Shown piece by piece: positions 8,238-16,013 of a DNA stretch of 35,850 nt. The stretch comes from Methylomonas methanica (lineage in GTDB: Bacteria > Pseudomonadota > Gammaproteobacteria > Methylococcales > Methylomonadaceae). The stretch is from NCBI GenBank assembly GCA_001644045.1, contig LUUF01000034.1:1-35850 (forward strand), in the 5' to 3' direction. Each line of letters begins with the position of its first letter. Positions within the stretch are counted from its first letter, which is position 1. A program made the translations under genes and the position numbers. Below the pieces are notes generated by a model. The model was not told the origin of the DNA and made no database searches. It worked only from the letters and a program-made list of their open reading frames with translations.

Positions 8238-8438
8238 AAAATGATCCTTGTATTTCAATAAGTTATTTTGTCAAGCATTTTTATGTGCTTGCCGTAACCG
8301 GTTTAATGTGCATAACTCGTTTGTACGTTATGCAAATTTGCTGCCAAACCGTATTTTTTGACTAGGCTTTCAGCGGAGCAGGTTCTATGGTCTGCACAAA
8401 TTTGCGATAATGACAGGTTTTTAAAAAAGAGTCGTTTC

Positions 8439-9347
8439 ATGTGGTTTAAAAATCTTGCCGTCTACCGTTTTACAGAGCCCTTTACCTTGGATGCCTCTGC
8501 CTTGGAGCAAAAGCTGCAACAACAACCGTTTCGTTCCTGCGGCAGTCACGACGAGTTCAGTTTCGGCTGGACCGCGCCGCTAGGTAGAGCCTCCGATGCG
8601 CTGGTGCATGCCAATAACGGCTTCTTGATGCTATGCGGTAAAAAGGAAGAAAAAGTGGTACCCGCATCGGTGATCAACGAAATGCTGCAAGAGCGAATCA
8701 ACGAAATCGAAGAGCGGGAGGCCCGCAAATTGCCGGCGAAGGAGCGCAGCCGTATTAAGGACGAATTGATATTCGAACTGTTGCCGCGCGCGTTTTCGTT
8801 TTCCCGCAAAACCTATGCTTATATCGACAGCCAAGGCGGCTGGCTGGTCGTGGATGCCGCATCGGCCAAAAAAGCCGAAGATATGCTCAGCCAGTTGCGT
8901 AAGTGCCTGGGTTCGCTGCCGATAGTGCCGCTCACCGCTACAGCCAAGCCGGCCAGTGTGATGACGCAATGGCTGATCGACAACACTTCGCCGAAAGATA
9001 TTTTGATCGAAGACGAATGCGAGCTGCGTTCGCCGGAAGAAGAAGGCTCGATTATTCGCTGCAAACGACACGACTTGGCCTTGCCGGAAATCAAGAATCA
9101 TCTGGATAGCGGCAAACAAGTGATTAAATTGGCGATGAGCTGGGCCGAACGCATTTCGTTCGTGCTGGACGAGAGCCTGGCGGTTAAGCGTCTAAAGTTT
9201 CTCGATCTTATCCAGGAGCAAGCCGCCGATATCGAAGCATTCGACGAAGTCGAACAATTCGACGCCGATTTCTCCATTATGACTGCGGAACTTGCTCAGT
9301 TCTTGCCGCGTCTGCTTGAATTATTTACTGCCGAAGGTAATGCCTAA
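8439..9347 (+). CDS. rdgC: Recombination-associated protein RdgC
   Basis: 302 residues, essentially the length of E. coli RdgC (303). RdgC forms a ring-shaped dimer that binds duplex DNA and restrains RecA-promoted recombination. The N-terminus MWFKNLAVYRFTEPF is diagnostic, as are RSCGSHDEFSFGWTAPLG, ILIEDECELRSPEEEG and the C-terminal FDADFSIMTAEL. The frame is open from 8358, but ATG 8439 is chosen because the family always begins MWFKN and the 27 upstream codons show no similarity. The stop overlaps the next ATG by one base (TAATG), so it is likely translationally coupled to the L,D-transpeptidase. The DnaA-box region lies directly upstream. Confidence 0.96.
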   Translation: MWFKNLAVYRFTEPFTLDASALEQKLQQQPFRSCGSHDEFSFGWTAPLGRASDALVHANNGFLMLCGKKEEKVVPASVINEMLQERINEIEEREARKLPAKERSRIKDELIFELLPRAFSFSRKTYAYIDSQGGWLVVDAASAKKAEDMLSQLRKCLGSLPIVPLTATAKPASVMTQWLIDNTSPKDILIEDECELRSPEEEGSIIRCKRHDLALPEIKNHLDSGKQVIKLAMSWAERISFVLDESLAVKRLKFLDLIQEQAADIEAFDEVEQFDADFSIMTAELAQFLPRLLELFTAEGNA

Positions 9348-10312
9348 TGAAAACCCGATTGTTAACCAGTCTATTGCTGAGCGCCAGCACAGCGGCATCG
9401 GCCTTGACTTTGGCGCCGCCGGACAGACCAGGCGACAGTTTGATCGGCAACCCGCCCCACGAGGTGAAATATGTCGCGGCCAAAGAGGAAGATACGCTGA
9501 TTGATATAGCGGTCAATTTTCGGCTGGGCCAGGACGAGATCGTTTTAGCCAACCCTTATGTGGATCGTTGGTTGCCGCGCGCGGGTACTCAGGTGCGGAT
9601 TCCCAGCAGCTTTTTGCTACCGAATGCGCCTCGGGAAGGCATAGTGGTTAATCTGCCGGAAATGCGGATTTACTATTATGCGGATTCGCGCAGAATTGAA
9701 ACGTATGCCATTGGTATCGGCAGGGAAGATAACTGGAAAACGCCGCTGGGTAAAACGCGTATCACCGGCAAAACCGAGAATCCGTCGTGGACGCCGCCGC
9801 CGTCCATTATTGCCGAACATTTGGCGGACGGCGATGTGCTGGATCCTTATTACCCGCCCGGCCCGAACAATCCGCTGGGGTTATTTGCCTTTCGTCTCGG
9901 AATACCCGGTTATCTGATTCATAGCACCAACGTCGTTAACGGCGTCGGGATGCGAGTCAGTCATGGCTGTATGCGTATGTATCCCGCCGACATTGAGCAA
10001 TTCTTCCCGATGGTTAAGGTTGGTACGACGGTTAACATCGTCAATCAGCCGATCAAGGTCGGTTGGTATCACGATACTTTGTATATGGAAGTGTATCCGG
10101 AGATGGAGGAAACGCCGGCTACCTATGAGCAACGCCTGCATTCGGCGCTGAATCTGATCGAGCAAGCCAACGGTGGTCAAATGCCGGTGATCAAAGGATC
10201 AGTGTTGAAGAATGCAGTCGAAAAAGCAACGGGTATCCCTGTTGCTATTTATGAGCGCCCAACCCAGACGCCGCCTGTCGTGCAAAGCCAAGCCGCGCCA
10301 AACAAAAACTAG
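9347..10312 (+). CDS. L,D-transpeptidase with LysM-like domain (ErfK/YbiS type)
   Basis: 321 residues, periplasmic. A signal peptide (MKTRLLTSLLLSASTAASA) is followed by a LysM-like wall-binding segment (EEDTLIDIAVNFRLGQDEIVLANP, about residues 46-85). Next comes the YkuD catalytic domain, with HSTN and the catalytic motif SHGCMRM at about residues 204-210 (active-site Cys). A C-terminal extension ends in a Pro/Gln-rich tail. The length and domain order match E. coli ErfK/YbiS/YcfS, which attach Braun lipoprotein to meso-diaminopimelate, and an Lpp-like gene lies just downstream in convergent orientation. That pairing makes Lpp anchoring the best guess; 3-3 crosslinking is the alternative. 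The start overlaps the rdgC stop. Confidence 0.92.
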   Translation: MKTRLLTSLLLSASTAASALTLAPPDRPGDSLIGNPPHEVKYVAAKEEDTLIDIAVNFRLGQDEIVLANPYVDRWLPRAGTQVRIPSSFLLPNAPREGIVVNLPEMRIYYYADSRRIETYAIGIGREDNWKTPLGKTRITGKTENPSWTPPPSIIAEHLADGDVLDPYYPPGPNNPLGLFAFRLGIPGYLIHSTNVVNGVGMRVSHGCMRMYPADIEQFFPMVKVGTTVNIVNQPIKVGWYHDTLYMEVYPEMEETPATYEQRLHSALNLIEQANGGQMPVIKGSVLKNAVEKATGIPVAIYERPTQTPPVVQSQAAPNKN

Positions 10313-10320
10313 TGACAATA

Positions 10321-10356
10321 AAAAAGCCCGTGGCCTTGCGGCTCACGGGCTTTTTA
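10321..10356. terminator. Bidirectional rho-independent terminator
   Basis: GCCCGTG (10326-10332) pairs with CACGGGC (10344-10350); T5 follows and A5 precedes the stem, so it can serve both the plus-strand L,D-transpeptidase and the minus-strand lipoprotein gene, which converge here. Confidence 0.9.
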
Positions 10357-10378
10357 AAATCAACAACAGCAATAATGC

Positions 10379-10657
10379 TTATTTGTGTTGTGATTTTTTG
10401 AACATACGGTCCAATTTGCTGTTGGTGTCTTGAGCATATTGGGCAGCACGGTTAGCAGCAGCTTCAGCAGCAGCAGCTTTTGCAGCGGCTTCAGCAGCAG
10501 CAGCTTTTGCAGAAGCAGCGTCAGCAGATGCAGTAGCAACTTTACCTTCCAAAGTGCCTACTCTTGCATCCAAAGCTTCCAGGTCTGAAGTGCTTGCGCA
10601 ACCGGTTGCCAAAGCTGCAATTGCAACAACTGCTGATAATTTAATAGCTCTCATCAT
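10379..10657 (-). CDS. Braun-type (Lpp-like) outer-membrane lipoprotein
   Basis: 92 residues. The signal peptide ends at ALATGC with Cys20 as lipidation site; -3 is Ala rather than the usual Leu, but the rest fits. The mature 73 residues form one heptad helix: SDLEALDARVGTLEGKV, then an Ala-rich zipper (AASAKAAAAEAAAKAAAAE), then ANRAAQYAQDTNSKLDRM. The end FKKSQHK parallels the E. coli Lpp end (RLDNMATKYRK), including a C-terminal Lys for attachment to peptidoglycan. It is about 15 residues longer than mature Lpp. A strong AAGGGGAA ribosome site precedes ATG 10657. It is flanked on both sides by L,D-transpeptidase genes, the enzyme class that anchors Lpp. The GCA/GCT repeats in the DNA only reflect the Ala zipper. 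Confidence 0.88.
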   Translation of the reverse strand: MMRAIKLSAVVAIAALATGCASTSDLEALDARVGTLEGKVATASADAASAKAAAAEAAAKAAAAEAAANRAAQYAQDTNSKLDRMFKKSQHK

Positions 10658-10736
10658 GGTTTTCCCCTTGATTGTGGTTTCAAAAAATAAAAAATAAAAA
10701 ATGAAAAACGGTGGTAATTGTCCAACATTTTTTTGG

Positions 10737-10742
10737 ATTATA
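10737..10742 (-). promoter_or_regulatory. Probable -10 box of the lipoprotein promoter
   Basis: On the minus strand GGTATAATCC gives a perfect TATAAT about 80 bases upstream of the lipoprotein start. The -35 region is not convincing (TCGTAA at 17-bp spacing). The promoter would overlap the extreme 3' end of the upstream L,D-transpeptidase gene, giving the lipoprotein its own strong transcript. Confidence 0.5.
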
Positions 10743-10748
10743 CCAACA

Positions 10749-11303
10749 TTATTTCACCGTTACGAGTGTCCCTTTTTCTACCCATTGGCTTAACTGATCG
10801 ATTTGATCGTTAGTCAACGCGATACATCCGTGTGTCCAATTCATGGATCTGTGGATGGACAGACTACCGCTGCCCAAGCCATGAATACCGATTTGCCCAC
10901 CGAGATCGGTATTTTGCGGCGGAATTTGTCCGGCAGAATGCGCTCTGGCAATTGCTTCGTAAGTATCGAGATCGATTTTGCCCTTTTTCAATGCGTTATC
11001 CGCATTGTCTACATTGGGATAGGTCAAGCCGAAGAATTTGCGGAATGCGCTTTTTTCGTTGATCCAGCCGATCCGGTAGTTACCGAGCGGCGTAATGTCG
11101 TCGCCGCGATGATTTTTCTCGCCTGCACCGTTACGACCAATGGCGATATTTTCCAATACGGCAACCGTCTTGTCGCCTTTTCTGACTTCCATGCTCTGCG
11201 TCTGTGTATCGACCACCAACCAAACATTTTCGCTGGCAAAACTGCGTACCGATACGGTACAACCCATCACAATCAAAACACCTAATAATTTTTTCTTTAG
11301 CAT
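10749..11303 (-). CDS. L,D-transpeptidase (short YkuD protein)
   Basis: 184 residues. A signal peptide (MLKKKLLGVLIVMGCTVSVRS, with an internal Cys that does not form a good lipobox) leads directly into a YkuD domain: VWLVVDTQTQSMEVRKG, then TPLGNYRIGWIN, then IGIHGLGSG and the catalytic stretch HRSMNWTHGCIALTN (active Cys near residue 160). It has no LysM domain, unlike the other L,D-transpeptidase here. ATG 11303 is preferred over 11417 because a signal peptide starts there and the longer form would run into the divergent pgm gene. Substrate is uncertain: Lpp anchoring, 3-3 crosslinks, or lipoprotein detachment as for DpaA (YafK). Confidence 0.88.
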   Translation of the reverse strand: MLKKKLLGVLIVMGCTVSVRSFASENVWLVVDTQTQSMEVRKGDKTVAVLENIAIGRNGAGEKNHRGDDITPLGNYRIGWINEKSAFRKFFGLTYPNVDNADNALKKGKIDLDTYEAIARAHSAGQIPPQNTDLGGQIGIHGLGSGSLSIHRSMNWTHGCIALTNDQIDQLSQWVEKGTLVTVK

Positions 11304-11372
11304 GGCAATCTGTAAATAATCAAAGTTTTGGTGTAATTTAACCCTTTCGAACCGTGGTATTACAAAGGGTAG

Positions 11373-13010
<1,638 letters not shown>

Positions 13011-13018
13011 TCGACACC

Positions 13019-13070
13019 GGCGGAAGTAAGCGTTAGGTCTGGCTTAACTGCCCGACCTAACGGCTCCGCC
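13019..13070. terminator. Convergent hairpin between pgm and yfaQ
   Basis: CGTTAGGTC (13031-13039) pairs with GACCTAACG (13054-13062), and an outer pair GGCGGA/TCCGCC extends the stem. It overlaps the last codons of the yfaQ-like gene. There is no long T-run, so it may be a weak terminator or mainly an mRNA 3' end stabiliser. Confidence 0.6.
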
Positions 13071-15168
13071 CGTAAGCATCCCGCAAAATCTGCTCCGCAT
13101 TACGACCGCCCTCCGCCAAAGCCTGAGCTCTGGCAATGGATAAACCTAGGCCGTGTCCGGCGCCTATGCCGGCAAATTGCCAGGTCTGGCTATCCACAGG
13201 TGTTACCGAATCCGGACAAGAAGGTAGCTTCAGCGTATTACGAAAAACCTCGCAACTAAGCATCTCTTCGTTGGCCGGATAAAATAATCGGATAAACAAT
13301 TCGCCGTCCTTGTGCCGTTCGCGGCGAATATCCAGAATTTGATTTTCCGCAAATACTCGTCGCAACTCATCGATTGAAAGCTGCCGTTGCCAGTGCTGAT
13401 CCCCGCCGTTGGCAAACGGCAACCAATTCAATACGGATTCGGCAGCCAGCTTATCCAAAAGCTGCATTAACTGAATATCGATATGACCGTTACGGCCCGG
13501 TTTGTCCCCAGGTAGTTCGCCGAGAAAGACCATGCAATGCGTGGTATCGCACAGCGAGCTTGACTCGTTATGCCTATGACTGCCGTGACTACCGTTCCAG
13601 GCGATCACCGCCCGCATCGCCTCCCGGGCACTACCGGCCAGATGCTGCGCCTCGGCAGCCAACACGCCATCGACATAACTATCGACATCGGTTTCCAACA
13701 CTGTTTGTCCATGCTCGCCGGATTGCCGCAGAATGCCTTTCACCACCCGCTCGGATCGGCTGCCGCGTGCGCTGGAAACGATCCTGATTTGCCCGCAAAC
13801 CGTAAAACGCCCGTGTTGGTTAGCCACTAATGGACAATCCGGCTCCGCGTCCCAACTACCTGGATCGGTAGGCGTTAACAAACTAACCCTAACCGCGGCA
13901 AAACGGGCCGGATAGTCGTACTGCCAAGTTCTTAACAAGGCTGCGGCTTTGCTTAATACTGCCGCGCCACTGACGCCACGCTGCCGAAATATCGCCAGAA
14001 ATACCGGATGGGCCGCGGGCCAAGCCAACAGCAAATGACCGGCCAAGGGCTTGCCGTCGCCAGTAGAAACCGTGCCGGTTTTTGCCAGAACCTGTAGTTG
14101 GCGCAACAACTTCTTATCCTGCTCGCTTTGCCCTGCCAAGGTCGAATTAGGCAAGATGCCGTTTTGGCTCAAGCCGCGAAAATAATCGGGTTTGAAAAGC
14201 AAGGCCGCCCGCATCGCCAAGGCTAATTCCGGCAAACTGGCTTGTAACGCAAAATCGCCGTCGGCGTCGCGTTCGCCCAGATAACACCGCCAGGTTTGTT
14301 GATCCGATAACGCCGCTTGAGGCAGAAGTTTTTGCTCTCTTATCGGCGACAGCAACAGGCGATAGCGCTCTGCTTGAAATTGCTCGCGACGCTGCAATAA
14401 CTTGTCGGTATCGCTAGCCACCAGCTCTGCACCCAGTAAATCCGGATCGGCTTGCGCCAATGCTGCGGCATAAGGGATTTTCAACAACGATCCCGGCGGT
14501 AATCGGCTGGACTGATCCCCGCCGTTCGCCAATATCCGCCCGGACATTAGGCTCATCAACAGATAAGAGCTATCTCCGGCACCGTCGAACGCCACGCCCA
14601 GCAGTTCATTTAATCTTGTCGACACCGCACACGGCTCGCTGGGCCAGCCGACATTAGCCACTAACCGCGCCAACACCGCCCGGTCGTTGCTATCTAATTC
14701 GGCCCCTTGCCTAACCCGATTCTTGATGCTTTGTAGCTCAAGTTCACTGGGTAAGTTTCCGGACTCCAGACCGGCTAACTCGCCGCTGAAATGCATTGCC
14801 GCAGCTTCTTCAGCCCAAACCGGTAAACGGCCGCCACAGCTACGATGACTGACTTCGTGAAACAGTTCGTGACGCAGATAAACCGCTTCGCTAAACGCAC
14901 CTTGCGGCTGTTGCCGCAGATAAATACTGCCCGGCCGCCAGCCGCCGGCATGGCGGCCGCTGAATGCCCCGTTAGTCAGAGCGGGAAACACCCGCACCGG
15001 ATCATCCTCGCTGGGGATCCGGTAGCCTTGCGCCGCTAGTTCGCTGACTGCGGTAGCTGCGCTTTGCCGCAATTCAGTTTGCTGCGTTAACGCACCGAAA
15101 AACAGAATCGCCGCACCGACATCAAGCAAATACAGCCGCTTGTGGCATCGTTTCAATAACACACCCAT
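13057..15168 (-). CDS. yfaQ: YfaQ-like secreted protein (DUF2300) with peptidoglycan-enzyme motifs
   Basis: 703 residues, longer than E. coli YfaQ (about 549). An N-terminal membrane or signal helix (RLYLLDVGAAILFFGAL) sends it to the periplasm. Visible in order: HELFH at residues 100-104 with WAEEAAA 15 residues later, a gluzincin-like zinc site; SLLK at 227-230 and KTGT at 363-366, the spacing and form of the SxxK and KTG motifs of penicillin-binding proteins and beta-lactamases; then a SpoIID-like end with SYVDGVLAAEAQ, LCDTTHCMVFLG and GAGHGLGLSIARAQALAEGG. DUF2300 is known only as a domain of unknown function; the enzyme assignment is my inference. The gene is on the opposite strand, away from the other yfa homologues at 18382-27392. 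Confidence 0.75.
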   Translation of the reverse strand: MGVLLKRCHKRLYLLDVGAAILFFGALTQQTELRQSAATAVSELAAQGYRIPSEDDPVRVFPALTNGAFSGRHAGGWRPGSIYLRQQPQGAFSEAVYLRHELFHEVSHRSCGGRLPVWAEEAAAMHFSGELAGLESGNLPSELELQSIKNRVRQGAELDSNDRAVLARLVANVGWPSEPCAVSTRLNELLGVAFDGAGDSSYLLMSLMSGRILANGGDQSSRLPPGSLLKIPYAAALAQADPDLLGAELVASDTDKLLQRREQFQAERYRLLLSPIREQKLLPQAALSDQQTWRCYLGERDADGDFALQASLPELALAMRAALLFKPDYFRGLSQNGILPNSTLAGQSEQDKKLLRQLQVLAKTGTVSTGDGKPLAGHLLLAWPAAHPVFLAIFRQRGVSGAAVLSKAAALLRTWQYDYPARFAAVRVSLLTPTDPGSWDAEPDCPLVANQHGRFTVCGQIRIVSSARGSRSERVVKGILRQSGEHGQTVLETDVDSYVDGVLAAEAQHLAGSAREAMRAVIAWNGSHGSHRHNESSSLCDTTHCMVFLGELPGDKPGRNGHIDIQLMQLLDKLAAESVLNWLPFANGGDQHWQRQLSIDELRRVFAENQILDIRRERHKDGELFIRLFYPANEEMLSCEVFRNTLKLPSCPDSVTPVDSQTWQFAGIGAGHGLGLSIARAQALAEGGRNAEQILRDAYGRSR

Positions 15169-15270
15169 GGAAGAGAGCTAGGGGTTTACGCTGAGCATGG
15201 TTAATCCTGCAAATTGCCGAATAGCGAAAAAGCACCCGGAAGTGCTAAATAACGGATTTTACGATTTAAA

Positions 15271-15298
15271 TTGACAATCAGTCGAATCGGCCTAGAAT
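15271..15298 (+). promoter_or_regulatory. Sigma-70 promoter of the cold-shock gene
   Basis: TTGACA (15271-15276), 16 bases, TAGAAT (15293-15298). Transcription would start near 15305, giving a 5' leader of about 150 bases, as in cspA-type genes where a long leader folds differently in the cold. Confidence 0.8.
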
Positions 15299-15458
15299 GG
15301 ACTCCAGCTAGAAAATACGATTTACCCTTTGTTTACCAGCTCGATGTCTCTTCAGTAGTTCTTCGTCCTTGTTTTTCATTAAGTAATTTCCACATTTACC
15401 AGCGTTACCCGCCTTACTTTAGCTAGGGCTTTATCTAAAATTTTTAATAGGACTTATT

Positions 15459-15674
15459 ATGTCTACAATGACAACTGGCGTCGTAAAATGGTTTAACTCA
15501 GACAAAGGCTTCGGCTTTATCGAACAAAGACAAGGCCCTGACGTTTTCGTACATTTCAAAAACATTCTGAACCCAAACAACAGCTATAGAACGCTGGACG
15601 AAGGTCAGCATGTACAATTCAAATTGGGCCGCGGCCCTAAAGGCCCACAAGCCGAAGAAGTAACCATTATCTAA
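15459..15674 (+). CDS. Cold-shock protein (CspA family)
   Basis: 71 residues, one OB-fold cold-shock domain that binds single-stranded RNA and DNA and melts RNA structure. The RNP1 motif KGFGFI follows VKWFNSDKG, and RNP2 is VFVHF. The second half ([24 protein letters not shown]) is typical, ending in VTII. It has its own promoter, a long leader and a strong terminator, so it is monocistronic. Which Csp paralogue it is, and whether it is cold-induced, cannot be told from sequence; the long leader favours regulation after transcription. Confidence 0.95.
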   Translation: MSTMTTGVVKWFNSDKGFGFIEQRQGPDVFVHFKNILNPNNSYRTLDEGQHVQFKLGRGPKGPQAEEVTII

Positions 15675-15682
15675 AGAACTAA

Positions 15683-15716
15683 GCCGTAGCTGCCAATAGG
15701 CACCTACGGCTTTTTT
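15683..15716 (+). terminator. Rho-independent terminator of the cold-shock gene
   Basis: GCCGTAG (15683-15689) pairs with CTACGGC (15704-15710), followed by six T. A second hairpin, GTGGAAACC/GGTTTCCAC (15727-15735 and 15742-15750), followed by TTTT, stands just behind it as a possible backup. Confidence 0.92.
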
Positions 15717-15750
15717 GTTAGATAGAGTGGAAACCAATCGCGGTTTCCAC

Positions 15751-16013
15751 TTTTAGTCTCCCCGCTTTATCCCAGTTCATTTGTTAGACCGCAAGAGCTT
15801 CAATCCTTAGGTTTTTCCGCTTGCCCAGCTTTAAATATTTCGGTTTCGCTGAAATACTCCCGTTTACCGTGGCTTATCCCATGTCGATCTGTTCACCGAC
15901 ATAAAATACCCGTCGCGATAGCAACGCATATACAAGCAACAATTCCCTCCCCCTCAATATCCAGTTAAGATCACCCTATAAAACAATAACTATAAAAAAT
16001 AAGAGGGTGGATC
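15751..16013. other. Non-coding gap before the Zeta-domain gene
   Basis: With the terminators this makes 339 bp without a gene. Apart from the ribosome site GAGGGTGG directly before ATG 16014 I see no clear regulatory element; no antitoxin-like small gene fits here on either strand. Confidence 0.5.

Larger units (their letters stand above)
7943..8438. promoter_or_regulatory. Origin-like non-coding region: DnaA boxes, IHF site, AT-rich stretch
   Basis: A 496-bp gap between divergent genes. Consensus DnaA boxes (TTATNCACA) occur at 8105-8113 (+), 8119-8127 (-, TTATCCACA) and 8307-8315 (-, TTATGCACA). A one-mismatch box, TTATGCAAA, is at about 8329-8337. A perfect IHF consensus (WATCAANNNNTTR) is at 8225-8237. 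Roughly 8200-8285 is very AT-rich and contains GATCCTTGTATTT, resembling the 13-mers of E. coli oriC. Three consensus boxes in about 230 bp are far above chance. It could be oriC, another DnaA-binding locus, or a DnaA-controlled rdgC promoter. Confidence 0.6.

Noticed and set aside
8358-8438. Longer rdgC starting at 8358
   Set aside because: RdgC proteins begin MWFKN, which is at 8439; the extra 27 codons have no family similarity.
10440-10530. Tandem GCA/GCT-rich DNA repeat
   Set aside because: It is explained by the alanine zipper of the lipoprotein; spacing follows codons and heptads.
13057-15168. Beta-lactamase resistance gene
   Set aside because: SxxK and KTG motifs occur, but the protein is a DUF2300/YfaQ homologue with other domains and no clear SxN motif; resistance is not supported.
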